33,109 nucleotides of DNA, from positions 1 to 33,109 of the forward strand of contig JACKNX010000030.1 of assembly GCA_024234635.1 (NCBI GenBank). Direction: 5' to 3'. The DNA comes from Pseudomonadales bacterium. Lineage in GTDB: Bacteria > Pseudomonadota > Gammaproteobacteria > Pseudomonadales > Azotimanducaceae. A program made the position numbers and the translations under genes. Under the pieces are notes generated by a model. The model was not told where the DNA came from and ran no database searches. It worked only from the letters and a program-made list of their open reading frames with translations. This document shows positions 16,019-24,088 of this stretch, one piece after another; the first letter of the stretch is position 1; every line of letters begins with the position of its first letter.

Positions 16019-17073
16019 CCTCCGTGCTCAGCCGCTATCTGGTGCGTGGTCTGTTCGGCGGTTGTGTGCTGCTGCTGCTGACGCTGGTGGCGCTGTTTTC
16101 GGTGTTTGCGCTGATCGAGGAGGTCGACGACGTCGGCAAGGGCGCGTACACGATCCTGGATGCACTGGCGGTCGTGGCGCTGAATGCGCCCACGCTGGCG
16201 CTGGAGATGGCGCCGTTCGCGGCCATGCTCGGTACGGTTTACGGGCTGGCGCAATTCATCCGCAGCAACGAGCTGCTGGCGGTGCGCGTTGCCGGTTTTT
16301 CTCCTGCGTGGGTCATGTTCCGGTGTGCAGTCGCGGCCGTACTCTTTGCCGGTGTGCTGGTCGGCGTGGAAATGGCTTCCAGGCCACTGGGCAAGGACGC
16401 AATCACCTACCGGCTCTCGAAGCTCCAGCCGGACGGTGAGCTGCTGGCGCGTTCCGGTTACTGGTACCGGCAGGGTGACAAATTCGTCAACGTGGCTTCC
16501 TACCGGCGCGATACGGAACCGCGGGGCATCCTGCAGTTCGAGTTCGACGGCATCGAATTGAAGCAAAGCCTGTTCGCCCGGTCCGCGACCGCGAGGCAGG
16601 GAGAAGAGTGGGCGCTCGACGAGGTGGTGCAGAACCGTCTCGACAGCATGGCGCGCGTCGAACGCTCCACGCAGGCCACCCTGGCGTGGCAACCCCCGTG
16701 GGGAGCGCTGGACGAAGTGCTGAATTTCCCCATCGTCAGCCTCACCAGCGAGGAGCTCTACAAAGCCACGCGTCGGCACGCCCCCGAGGAGGTGTTGCTG
16801 GAACGGACGGAACTGGCACGCCGGCTTTCACTGCCCCTGGTGGTACTGGCGCTGTCGCTGTTTGCGGCGCCGATCCTGTTGTTGCGGACCGAACGCGGTG
16901 GGCTGGGCGCCAAGGTCACCGGCGGTATTCTCGGCATGCTGTCGCTGATCATCCTGCAGCAGATCCTGGTCAATGCCCTGTTGCTGGCCGGGGTGCCGCC
17001 GGAACTCGGCGTGCCGTTACCGGCAGCGCTGACACTGCTCGGTGCGCTCGGGCTGCTTATGGTGGTGCGGTGA
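16015..17073 (+). CDS. lptG: LptG-type LPS export ABC transporter permease
   Basis: The 352-residue protein matches LptG. It starts SVLSRYLVRGLFGGCVLL, then ALFSVFALIEEVDDVGKGAY (typical LptG D-E-x-x-D-V-G), APFAAMLGTVYGLAQFIRSN and ELLAVRVAGFSPAWVM (coupling helix), then a periplasmic beta-jellyroll-like region about 130-260. C-terminal helices include LPLVVLALSLFAAPILLL and GGILGMLSLIILQQILVNAL. It is the second permease half of the LPS transporter. The GTG at 16015 overlaps the lptF stop (GTGA), so the two are co-translated. A hairpin lies 23 nt after its stop, and an ELM1-family gene follows 181 nt on. Confidence 0.95.
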   Translation: MTSVLSRYLVRGLFGGCVLLLLTLVALFSVFALIEEVDDVGKGAYTILDALAVVALNAPTLALEMAPFAAMLGTVYGLAQFIRSNELLAVRVAGFSPAWVMFRCAVAAVLFAGVLVGVEMASRPLGKDAITYRLSKLQPDGELLARSGYWYRQGDKFVNVASYRRDTEPRGILQFEFDGIELKQSLFARSATARQGEEWALDEVVQNRLDSMARVERSTQATLAWQPPWGALDEVLNFPIVSLTSEELYKATRRHAPEEVLLERTELARRLSLPLVVLALSLFAAPILLLRTERGGLGAKVTGGILGMLSLIILQQILVNALLLAGVPPELGVPLPAALTLLGALGLLMVVR

Positions 17074-17095
17074 GCCGTAGGGCGTTGCCCGGCAT

Positions 17096-17116
17096 CGGCG
17101 TCCGTTGTCGACGCCG
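17096..17116 (+). terminator. Possible hairpin after lptG
   Basis: CGGCGTC (17096-17102) and GACGCCG (17110-17116) can pair with a 7-nt loop, 23 nt past the lptG stop. No T-run follows, so a rho-independent terminator is doubtful. Confidence 0.25.
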
Positions 17117-17254
17117 GACGGCGATTGATTCCGCCCACGGGCAGGCTCTCACGAGTGCCGTGAGACAAGTGAAACGCATAGAATGCGCCGGCGATGAGAC
17201 CGGCAATGGCGGGGCGGGCATTTTCTGCGGCGTGACGGGTGGCTGGCAATCGGG

Positions 17255-18451
17255 ATGCGGACGATGAACGGACAGGACGCAGGTACAGTATCCAGAGCGA
17301 CGGCGGCCGAGCCGTCGGTCTGGGTTGTCTCCAGCTATCGCGCCGGAGAGAACTCCCAGCTGGATGGTCTGGCGCGTCGCCTTGGTCTGTCTTATGTCAA
17401 ATTCATACCTCGCTACCGCTGGTTTGCGCCGCTGCTCGGCTTGCTCCGGCTCGTCTCACCGCTGGGAATCGTCAATTACCGCGAGCTGCCCGGAAAGGAC
17501 GCGCCCGATCTCATCATCTGCAGCGGCATGAAAAACGAGCCGTTCTGTCGCTGGCTGCGTCGTCGCAGCGGCGGGCGTTCGCGTATCGTCTTTCTGGGGC
17601 GTACCTGGGCGCCCGCTGATCGTTTCGACCTGCTGGTGGGTACACCGCAGTACCGCATGCGGCCGTCGCACAAGGTCATCATCAACAATCTCACGCTGCA
17701 CGGGGTGTTCCCCGAATCGCTGCAGGATGCCCGCGAGCGCTTCGCGGGGCGCTTCCGCAATCTGCCGCGGCCGCTGACAGCCGTGCTCGTCGGCGGCGAC
17801 AGCGGTCCCCATTATTTCGGCCCACGTACGGCAGCACGACTGGCGCGGGCGCTGACGCGCCTGCATGCGACGAGTGCGGGAACCTTGTTTGTGAGCACAA
17901 GTTCACGCACGGGAAACAAGGCTGTCGACACGCTGCAGCGTTTGCTGCCCGAGGGCACCACACTTTATCGCTGGCGGCGGGGCGATGCGGACAACCCTTA
18001 TTTCGGCATGCTGGCACACGCGGATCGCGTTGTCGTGACCAGTGACAGCGTGGCCATGATGAGTGAGGCGGCCGCAACCGGGTCCCCCGTCCTGGTATTC
18101 AATGTCGACGAGCCGACGGACGATGAAGTCGATGTACGCGCCGGTTTTTACCGCCTCATGATGCGCTATCTGCCACAGCGCGTGACCCGGGATCTGGCGC
18201 TGTTCCATGAACGTTTCATTGCCAGTGGCTACGGCAGATGGCTTGGCGAGGCGGTCGGGGAGACAACCGTCACACCACCCGCCGATGAATTTTCCCATAC
18301 GGTGGCGCGCGTGCGTGACCTGCTGAATCTGCCGGTTGGGCCGGTGGATGGCGCCCCCCCGGAGGCGCCGCAGGACAGGCCCTCCACCATCCGGCAGTTG
18401 CCGGTGCGGGAATCGCTGCCGGCCACCAAACCGCGGTCATCAACCGGTTGA
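17255..18451 (+). CDS. ELM1-family protein (mitochondrial fission ELM1-like, PF06258), copy B
   Basis: The 398-residue protein shows the family pattern: SVWVVSSYRAGENSQLDGLA (about 21-40) at the start, APDLIICSGMKNEPFCRWLR, IVFLGRTWAPADRFDLLVGT, PRPLTAVLVGGDSGPHYF, TLFVSTSSRTGNKAV and the GT-B-like ADRVVVTSDSVAMMSEAAAT. It shares this layout with copy A at 399-1496, though overall they look diverged. The C-terminal ~50 residues are Pro/Arg-rich and probably disordered. The start is ATG 17255 or 17264. It lies downstream of lptFG in the same direction but is separated by 181 nt, so co-transcription is uncertain. I infer an envelope-glycan role; the reaction is unknown. Confidence 0.85.
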   Translation: MRTMNGQDAGTVSRATAAEPSVWVVSSYRAGENSQLDGLARRLGLSYVKFIPRYRWFAPLLGLLRLVSPLGIVNYRELPGKDAPDLIICSGMKNEPFCRWLRRRSGGRSRIVFLGRTWAPADRFDLLVGTPQYRMRPSHKVIINNLTLHGVFPESLQDARERFAGRFRNLPRPLTAVLVGGDSGPHYFGPRTAARLARALTRLHATSAGTLFVSTSSRTGNKAVDTLQRLLPEGTTLYRWRRGDADNPYFGMLAHADRVVVTSDSVAMMSEAAATGSPVLVFNVDEPTDDEVDVRAGFYRLMMRYLPQRVTRDLALFHERFIASGYGRWLGEAVGETTVTPPADEFSHTVARVRDLLNLPVGPVDGAPPEAPQDRPSTIRQLPVRESLPATKPRSSTG

Positions 18452-18457
18452 GCGTGG

Positions 18458-19438
18458 TCAGCCGGCGGCGAGGCTGGCCAGCAACGCATCTTCGGTCGAA
18501 AAATCGAAGCTGTACCAGTGTCTCCCTTCTTCCTGGTACCACGTCCAGGCGTCCGCGTAACCGGCTTCTATTCCGTAGGTCGGCCACCAGCCGGTAGCGC
18601 GATGCAGGGCACCGATGTCCAGATAGGCTGAACCGGTCAGCGCTTCGCCCCAGTGCAACAGGGGCGGGCGCTGCCTGCGCGCAAGTTCCTGGGGCACGTG
18701 CACGACGCGTGGCGTCAGGCCGGTGGCGCGGCCGATCAGCTGTATGACGCCCAGAATGCTGGCCTGTTCGCCGCCCGACACGTTGTAGGCCTTGCCTGTC
18801 ACCGCCGCGTTGCCCAGCAGCGACAGCATGGCGCGGGCAACGTCGTTGATGTGGATGAGCTGGGTGACGGCGTAGCCGTCACCGGGCACGGGGATCGGGC
18901 GCCCGGATTCGAGTCGGGCGAAGAAGATCGGATCCCGCGTTGGCGCCGGGCTGCGTGGTCCCATGGTGTGACCCACGCGCAGGCAGGTGGCGGGAAAGCC
19001 GCTGGCCGCGGCTTCGGCCAGCAACAGGTCCTCGCAGCGCACCTTGCCGACGCCGTAGGCCTTGCGAGGATCCTCATCGTCCGCGGCGTGGCGTCGGAAC
19101 CCTTCCTGAATCGGCAGAACGTAACTGCGCCGGTACACGGCCTGGGAACTGGTGAACACGTAGTGCGCCAGGCGACCGCGGAACAGTTCGATCATCGGCA
19201 GCACGTCCGCGGGCACGAACGCCGTGTTGTCGAAGAAGGCGTCAAAGTCGTCACGGTGCGGTCCCAGCGCCGCCTCGAAGGCGCCCGGGAGGCGCCGGTC
19301 GGCGTGAATGCGCCTGACGCCCGCGGGCAGGGGCACCTCATGGCTGTTGACAACCGTCACCGCGTGGCCGGCGGCGGCGAGTTCGCGCACCAGTTCGAGG
19401 CCTATGTAGCGATTGCCGCCGCTGACAAGAACCCGCAC
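18458..19438 (-). CDS. Extended SDR, NAD-dependent epimerase/dehydratase family
   Basis: The 326-residue protein has VLVSGGNRYIGLELVREL (residues 3-20), the NAD(P)-binding glycine motif in the variant GGNRYIG common in CSP41-like and sugar-epimerase-like SDRs. The active-site Ser is in VFTSSQAVY (94-102) and YxxxK is in YGVGK (Tyr128, Lys132). LIHINDVARAMLSLL and AYNVSGGEQASI are typical of the C-terminal half. Substrates are usually nucleotide sugars. The start is GTG 19438 with GGGGAG about 7 nt upstream. It is convergent with the ELM1-like gene (stops 6 nt apart) and 45 nt downstream of the ferritin-like gene. A nucleotide-sugar supply role is possible but not shown. Confidence 0.85.
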   Translation of the reverse strand: MRVLVSGGNRYIGLELVRELAAAGHAVTVVNSHEVPLPAGVRRIHADRRLPGAFEAALGPHRDDFDAFFDNTAFVPADVLPMIELFRGRLAHYVFTSSQAVYRRSYVLPIQEGFRRHAADDEDPRKAYGVGKVRCEDLLLAEAAASGFPATCLRVGHTMGPRSPAPTRDPIFFARLESGRPIPVPGDGYAVTQLIHINDVARAMLSLLGNAAVTGKAYNVSGGEQASILGVIQLIGRATGLTPRVVHVPQELARRQRPPLLHWGEALTGSAYLDIGALHRATGWWPTYGIEAGYADAWTWYQEEGRHWYSFDFSTEDALLASLAAG

Positions 19439-19483
19439 GCTAGCTCCCCGTCCCGGTGTGGTGCCAGTTATCCGTTTACGCCG

Positions 19484-20038
19484 CTAGCGGCCGCCATTCA
19501 CCTGCCGGCGAAGACTCTCCAGCTCCACCTGCATGGCGGCGACACAGGCCCGCAACTCGCTTACTTCGTCGCCTGCCGGCGTGCTTGCAGAGGCACGCAC
19601 GCGGTCGTATTCCGCGCGCAGCCGGCGACCGCTGTCACGCTCCTCGGCGATATAGCGGCCGAGCAGGGCGCCGGTCTGCGGATCAATGGTTGTGTCGTTG
19701 AAGAAGCCGCGAAATGGATCCTTCGTCTCGCCTCGGGAATCGCCGGCGAGCATGGCCACCTTTTCCGCATCGGTAGCCGTCGAGCCGGCGCAGGCCAGCA
19801 GGTCATCAAAATTCCTGAAGACCTGGTAGGCGCTGGCTTCGTCCACGGAATAACCCAGCTCGCACATGCGCTTGGTGAAGGCCATGGCGTGTTCACCTTC
19901 GCGGATGGCGACGAATTCGAGCACGGACTTCAGCTGAGGATCGCGCGTGGACTTTGCCCAGGTCCCCAACAGCCTTTCGCCTTTGGCTTCGTTGACGGCT
20001 ATGGAGTTGAGGAGGGGCAGGAAGGTGGGTTTGCTCAT
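19484..20038 (-). CDS. Ferritin-like domain protein
   Basis: The 184-residue, mostly helical protein carries carboxylate/histidine patterns of ferritin-like four-helix proteins: SIAVNEAKGERLLGTWAK (first helix), EFVAIREGEHAMAFTKRM with ExxH (second helix), and GRYIAEERDSGRRLRAEY (later helix). A C-terminal stretch (ELRACVAAMQVELESLRRQV) is likely a coiled coil. Such proteins often bind a di-iron centre; the exact ligands cannot be assigned here. The ATG at 20038 has GGAG about 9 nt upstream. It probably precedes the SDR gene in a leftward pair. Confidence 0.65.
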   Translation of the reverse strand: MSKPTFLPLLNSIAVNEAKGERLLGTWAKSTRDPQLKSVLEFVAIREGEHAMAFTKRMCELGYSVDEASAYQVFRNFDDLLACAGSTATDAEKVAMLAGDSRGETKDPFRGFFNDTTIDPQTGALLGRYIAEERDSGRRLRAEYDRVRASASTPAGDEVSELRACVAAMQVELESLRRQVNGGR

Positions 20039-20127
20039 CGTTCTCGCTCCGTTGATGGCATCAGGAAAGGATCTTGCTGGCGGGGATAATGCCCGAACCG
20101 GGTCGAAAGGTCAGTGGTGTTGCCGAT

Positions 20128-20540
20128 TCAGGCGCCGAATCGTGCGCGCAGTTCCCGTTTGAGAATCCTGCCGGAGACGTTTTTGGGAGTCTCCGTCACG
20201 AAATGCCATTGACGGGGCCGTTTGCAGCCGGCCAGCTCCCCACCGCAGAGGGAGTCCAGAGCCGCCGCGGTGAGCTGGCGTCCCGGCCGGGCGACGATGG
20301 CCGCTGTCACGCGTTCGCCCCAATGATCGTCCGGCACACCGAAGACGGCGGCTTCCGCGACATCCGGATGCTGGTGCAGGACATCCCCGACCTCCCTGGG
20401 ACAGACGTTCTCCGCGGCGCTGACGATCGTGTCCTTCTTGCGGTCAAGGTGTACCGCGTGCCGTCGTCGGCAATGCGCGCCAGTGCTTCGCCCTGCCGGC
20501 GCCGGTTCAGGGCGGGGATATCGTGCAGCAGCGCGGCCGG
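20128..20540 (-). pseudogene. Remnant of an AMP-dependent acyl-CoA ligase (C-terminal domain only, with a frameshift)
   Basis: The minus-strand frame ending at 20128 encodes the C-terminal domain of an AMP-binding acyl-CoA ligase: HLDRKKDTIVSAAENVCPRE, then VGDVLHQHPDVAEAAVFGVP and TPKNVSGRILKRELR with the catalytic-type Lys. The N-terminal ~400 residues of such enzymes are absent. Just upstream, a different frame reads ARIADDG; removing one frame offset after it would give ARIADDG-HAVHLDRKKD, as expected for the hinge region. So a single-base loss near 20455-20470 also breaks the reading frame. Upstream the similarity stops at the TetR gene's end. It is decayed and unlikely to make an active enzyme. 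Confidence 0.75.
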
Positions 20541-20542
20541 GG

Positions 20543-21229
20543 CTATCCAGCCAGTGCTGTCTTCGGACGTTCCCCGGTGGTGTGGCGGTTTTCGCTGATC
20601 GTGGCCAGCGCCTGTGCGGACACCCTGGCGACACGTTCCCGCCAGTTGGGGGTCACCGACGCCAGCAGTACCTGGGCGAAGCCATGCAGGGCGCGTGCCT
20701 CCACTTCCTCCAGCGGCATCTCGCCGTGCGCCCAGTCCTGGATGTTCTGGAAGTAGATGCCCGCAAGCAGATCGGCCGTCACTTCCACCGGACAGGACGG
20801 GTCGATGTAGCCACCCTCTACCGCGGCGCGGACAAGGCGTGCCCACAATGCCCGGCGCGGGGCGCGGAACACGGACCGGAAGCCGGTGGCGGGCTCCGCA
20901 TGCACGGCGCTCATCACGGCCCGGTAGTACGCTTCATCGCGCTCGAAGTAGACGCGACCCAGCGTCACGGCCTCGAAGATGCGGTTGAGCGGGTCGCGGC
21001 GGCTGCGATTCAGTTCGGTGGCGTAGTCTGCCAGGTCCTCGTCCAGCAGGACCTGCAGGATCGCCAGCTTGGAGCCGAACAGGTTGTAGGGCGTCACCAG
21101 ACTGACGCCGGCATCGCGCGCCAGCTGACGCATGCTGAAACCGGTCTCGGCGGTATCCCGGATGAGCGCGCGCGCGGCTTCGATGATGCGCTGGCGGCGC
21201 AGATCCTTGGCTTCTTCTCGACTGGGCAT
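20543..21229 (-). CDS. TetR/AcrR-family transcriptional regulator
   Basis: The 228-residue protein has an N-terminal TetR DNA-binding domain: RRQRIIEAARALIRDTAETG, then FSMRQLARDAGVSLVTPYNL as the helix-turn-helix and FGSKLAILQVLLDEDLADYA. The C-terminal ligand domain is helical (LLAGIYFQNIQDWAHGEM, then ARALHGFAQVLLASVTP). It acts as a dimeric repressor responding to a small ligand. The ATG at 21229 has no strong ribosome site. Directly downstream is the acyl-CoA ligase remnant, so its former target may have been a lipid-metabolism operon; that is inference. Confidence 0.9.
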   Translation of the reverse strand: MPSREEAKDLRRQRIIEAARALIRDTAETGFSMRQLARDAGVSLVTPYNLFGSKLAILQVLLDEDLADYATELNRSRRDPLNRIFEAVTLGRVYFERDEAYYRAVMSAVHAEPATGFRSVFRAPRRALWARLVRAAVEGGYIDPSCPVEVTADLLAGIYFQNIQDWAHGEMPLEEVEARALHGFAQVLLASVTPNWRERVARVSAQALATISENRHTTGERPKTALAG

Positions 21230-21486
21230 GGCGGTGTAGCGGAACTCGGTTGCGCATAGTTACCAGATTGCGGGCGCGAATCCCACTACCCCGTTGCAGG
21301 GTCGGCCGGCAGCCCGCTCAGTGACAGGTGAGCCGGGCGTCGCGTCGCTCAGCAAGGGCAGCCACGCCCTCCAGGCGATCGATGGTGTCCCTGGCAATAC
21401 GATCGGTGACCTCCGTGCGGGACCGGTGCGTTGGTCGTGTGCCCCCTTCCGGCTGCGTGTGCTGGCCCGGTTGCCGTTGCAGTGGC

Positions 21487-21975
21487 TCAGGTGGCGGCGC
21501 GATCGATGGGTCCCACATCCAGTAGTGGCGCGGCGTCCAGCGCGTCGGCGTCCAGCAGGTAGGTAATGCGGGAGAGGGAAGCGGCGATGCCGTGCTGTTC
21601 CCAGGATGGGAGCTTGCGGAAGCGCTGGAGAAATACGTCCTGCAGCAGGTCGGGTGCCTTGTCGATGGCGGCGCGACCCTGGGGCGTGAGTTCCACCCAC
21701 ACGCGACGGCGGTCGTCTTCGCTCCGTTGTCGGCGAACGAGGGCCATGGCTTCGAGCTTGTTCAGCAGCAGCGTCACGGTGGTCTGGCTGATGCCCGCGC
21801 GCTCCGCAATGGTGCCCGCCGTGGTGGGGCCGTTCGCCAGGATCTTGAGTACTACGAGGCGGGAAGCGGTGAGACTGGCCGTGCGGGCAAGCTCCCTGGA
21901 GTGCGTGTCCACCACACGCAGTATGCGGCGCAGGCTGGTGAGTGCCGATTCGCCGATCTGGTCTGCTTCCGTCAC
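21487..21975 (-). CDS. ectR: MarR-family regulator, probable ectoine operon regulator
   Basis: The 162-residue protein has MarR winged-helix features: TASRLVVLKILANGPTTAGT, then IAERAGISQTTVTLLLNKLE (recognition helix) and ALVRRQRSEDDRRRVWVELT, the D-x-R wing. Flanking helices suit dimerization. The start is GTG 21975, with GGAGG 6 nt upstream. It is divergent from ectA across a 216-nt AT-rich gap. MarR-type EctR repressors sit in this position in several halophilic methanotrophs and related gammaproteobacteria, so I use the symbol on combined family and location evidence. It could also respond to another signal. Confidence 0.75.
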   Translation of the reverse strand: MTEADQIGESALTSLRRILRVVDTHSRELARTASLTASRLVVLKILANGPTTAGTIAERAGISQTTVTLLLNKLEAMALVRRQRSEDDRRRVWVELTPQGRAAIDKAPDLLQDVFLQRFRKLPSWEQHGIAASLSRITYLLDADALDAAPLLDVGPIDRAAT

Positions 21976-22191
21976 TTGTCCTCCGTGGTTGCCCTGCTGG
22001 CATGGGGTTCGAGGGCATTACGCCGCGACGTTAGCGGCCAGTGGAAACGCCATGCAACCCATTGCGCTCAATATAATTTGTCAATAAAAGTATTATTTAG
22101 CCTCATTTTTACCGGATATCGCGTTTATTGTGGAAATAACCGCAGAAGTCCGGCTTAATAATGCTTTGTAAAGCAAAGTAAATATCGCTCA
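21976..22191. promoter_or_regulatory. Divergent ectR-ectA control region, AT-rich
   Basis: The stretch 22065-22191 is strongly AT-rich compared with the genes around it. It holds the spaced inverted repeat at 22160-22177 and another short one: AATAA (22083-22087) and TTATT (22093-22097). TATAAT occurs at 22072-22077, but no good -35 lies at normal spacing, so the promoter boundaries stay open. A six-codon frame, ATG 22161 to TAA 22181, could be a leader peptide or chance. Confidence 0.6.
22160..22177. promoter_or_regulatory. Candidate EctR operator
   Basis: AATGCTTT and AAAGCAAA are half-sites separated by GT; the inner six bases of each are a perfect inverted pair. The layout of two ~8-bp arms with a 2-bp centre resembles the EctR-type operator known from methanotrophs, though the bases differ. 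It sits 14 nt before the ectA start. Confidence 0.4.
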
Positions 22192-22695
22192 GTGTTTGAT
22201 ATTCGAGAGCCGAAACCCGCCGATGGTCCGGCGGTGACGGCCCTGATTCGCGGCTGTCCCCCGCTCGACGAAAACTCCCGCTACTGCCATCTGCTGCAAT
22301 GCGGTCACTTCGCCGATACCAGTGCCCTGGCGTTGAGTATCGCCGTCAACGGCTGCCTTGCCGGCTGGGTTTCCGGCTACCGACTCCCGCGTAAGCCTAA
22401 TGTATTGTTCATTTGGCAAGTTGCGGTGGCGTCCCGGTTTCGCGGTCAGCGTCTCGGGCAGCGGCTCATCCTGCACATCCTTTCCCGCCCCCGGAATTCG
22501 GGAGTGGACACCATTCATACCAGCGTGACGCTTGCCAATCGCGCCTCGGCGCGCATGTTCCGGCATCTCGCCGATGAACTGTGCGCACCCCTGGAGGAGC
22601 GTGTGCTGTTTGATCGTCACACACATCTGGCTGGTGATCAGGACAGTGAATTCCTGCTCACGATCGGACCATTCGCGTCCGCGCCCACCCAGTAG
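22192..22695 (+). CDS. ectA: L-2,4-diaminobutyrate N-gamma-acetyltransferase
   Basis: The 167-residue GNAT-fold protein matches EctA: DGPAVTALIRGCPPLDENSR, then YCHLLQCGHFADTSALA, the hallmark PPLDENSxYCxLLQCxHFADT run. The acetyl-CoA loop is VAVASRFRGQRLGQRLI. It acetylates L-2,4-diaminobutyrate to N-gamma-acetyldiaminobutyrate, the second ectoine step. The start is GTG 22192 and no ribosome site is seen, so it could be leaderless or weakly translated; the AT-rich upstream DNA supports this as the first codon. It is the first gene of the ect operon, 19 nt before ectB. Confidence 0.95.
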   Translation: MFDIREPKPADGPAVTALIRGCPPLDENSRYCHLLQCGHFADTSALALSIAVNGCLAGWVSGYRLPRKPNVLFIWQVAVASRFRGQRLGQRLILHILSRPRNSGVDTIHTSVTLANRASARMFRHLADELCAPLEERVLFDRHTHLAGDQDSEFLLTIGPFASAPTQ

Positions 22696-22714
22696 CAATC
22701 GAGGAGGATTGTTT

Positions 22715-24088
22715 ATGACCATTACCCACACGGAAACGCGAACCGTTTCCCCATTGCCCGTGCCGAATGCTTTCGCGCGCTACGAATCGGGGGTGCGCAG
22801 CTACTGCAGAAGCTTTCCCCGCACCTTCGCGCGCGCGGAAGGGGCGCACCTGTTCGATCGCGACGATCAGGCGTTTCTCGACTTCCTGTGCGGTTGCTCG
22901 ACGCTGAACTACGGCCACAACCATCCGGTTCTCAAGCGTGCGCTGATCGAATATCTGGAGCGCGACGGCGTCACCTGTGGGCTCGACATGTTTACGGACG
23001 CGAAGGAGGCATTCCTCCGCACGCTGAATCAGGTGATCCTCAAACCGCGCAACATGACGTACCTGGCGCAATTCACGGGGCCGACGGGCACCAATGCGGT
23101 GGAAGCAGCGCTCAAACTGGCCCGCAAGGTCACCGGACGTCAGAACGTGATTGCCTTTACCAACGGTTTCCACGGGGTCAGCCTTGGCGCGCTCGCAGCG
23201 ACGGGCAACGGCCATCACCGCATGGACGGCACGCTGGTTCTGTCCGGGGTGACGCGCATGCCATTCGACGGCTATCTGGGGCCGGACGTGGACACCGCGG
23301 ACTACCTCGATGCGGTGCTCGAAGACCCGTCCAGCGGTGTGGACAAGCCAGCGGCGATCCTGCTGGAAACCGTCCAGGGGGAAGGCGGGTTGAACGTTGC
23401 CGGTCCCGGTTGGTTCAAGCGCGTCGAGGCGATCGCGCGCAAGCATGGCGCGCTGCTCATCGTTGACGATATCCAGGCCGGTTGCGGGCGCACGGGGACG
23501 TTCTTCAGTTTCGAGCACGCCGGCATTCAGCCGGACCTCATCACGCTGGCAAAGTCGCTGTCAGGCCTTGGCCTGCCGTTGTCGCTCGTACTCATCCGGC
23601 CCGACCTGGATGTGTGGTCGCCCGGGGAACACAACGGCACTTTTCGCGGTAACTGCCACGCATTTGTGACGGCGACAGCGGCGCTGAACCATTTCTGGCG
23701 CGACAACGAGCTGACGGCGCGGATTGCGGCGCGCGGTGCCCAGCTGCGCGCGGGGCTTGCCGAAATTGCGATTGCTCACGGGCTGGATCCGCGGCAGGCG
23801 ATCAAGGGCCGGGGCATGATGCTGGGCCTGTCACTGCCACAGGAAGCAGCGTCCTCGGCAACGACGGGTCAACTCACGCGGGCGGCCTTCGCGCGGCGTC
23901 TGTTGATCGAAACCAGCGGTCCTTATGACGAAGTCGTCAAGGTGCTGGCGCCACTGACCATTTCCGGCGATGAACTGGCGGATGGTCTCTCCCGCCTGAG
24001 CCAGGCGGCCGCCGAGGCCTTTGCCGCGCGGGGCGGTGACGCGTCCGGAACCCGGAATCGGGCCAAGCCAGGGGCAGGCGTACGATGA
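22715..24088 (+). CDS. ectB: L-2,4-diaminobutyrate transaminase
   Basis: The 457-residue class III aminotransferase matches EctB: ESGVRSYCRSFPRTFARAEG (25-44), QFTGPTGTNAVEAALKLARK, FTNGFHGVSLGALAATGN, the cofactor-ring Asp in IVDDIQAGCGRTG (Asp251), and the PLP lysine in LITLAKSLSG (Lys280). It makes L-2,4-diaminobutyrate from aspartate semialdehyde with glutamate. The ATG at 22715 has GAGGAGG 7 nt upstream, the best ribosome site in the operon. The C-terminus runs past the usual length by a Gly/Ala/Arg-rich tail of about 25 residues. Its stop overlaps ectC. Confidence 0.97.
   Translation: MTITHTETRTVSPLPVPNAFARYESGVRSYCRSFPRTFARAEGAHLFDRDDQAFLDFLCGCSTLNYGHNHPVLKRALIEYLERDGVTCGLDMFTDAKEAFLRTLNQVILKPRNMTYLAQFTGPTGTNAVEAALKLARKVTGRQNVIAFTNGFHGVSLGALAATGNGHHRMDGTLVLSGVTRMPFDGYLGPDVDTADYLDAVLEDPSSGVDKPAAILLETVQGEGGLNVAGPGWFKRVEAIARKHGALLIVDDIQAGCGRTGTFFSFEHAGIQPDLITLAKSLSGLGLPLSLVLIRPDLDVWSPGEHNGTFRGNCHAFVTATAALNHFWRDNELTARIAARGAQLRAGLAEIAIAHGLDPRQAIKGRGMMLGLSLPQEAASSATTGQLTRAAFARRLLIETSGPYDEVVKVLAPLTISGDELADGLSRLSQAAAEAFAARGGDASGTRNRAKPGAGVR

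Noticed and set aside
18653..20089. Long plus-strand open frame of 478 codons across the SDR and ferritin-like genes
   Set aside because: It is antisense to two recognisable genes, has no family resemblance and arises from GC-rich codon structure.
21230..21486. Possible small gene between the TetR and MarR genes
   Set aside because: Short frames on both strands here show no family likeness and no good ribosome site; treated as an empty 257-nt spacer.
21260..22018. Minus-strand frame of 252 codons across the MarR gene and its downstream region
   Set aside because: It is His/Arg/Pro-rich shadow sequence; the MarR frame has the winged-helix motifs and a GGAGG start.
22078..22106. Sigma-70 promoter from TTGTCA at 22078
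   Set aside because: No acceptable -10 hexamer lies 16-18 nt downstream.
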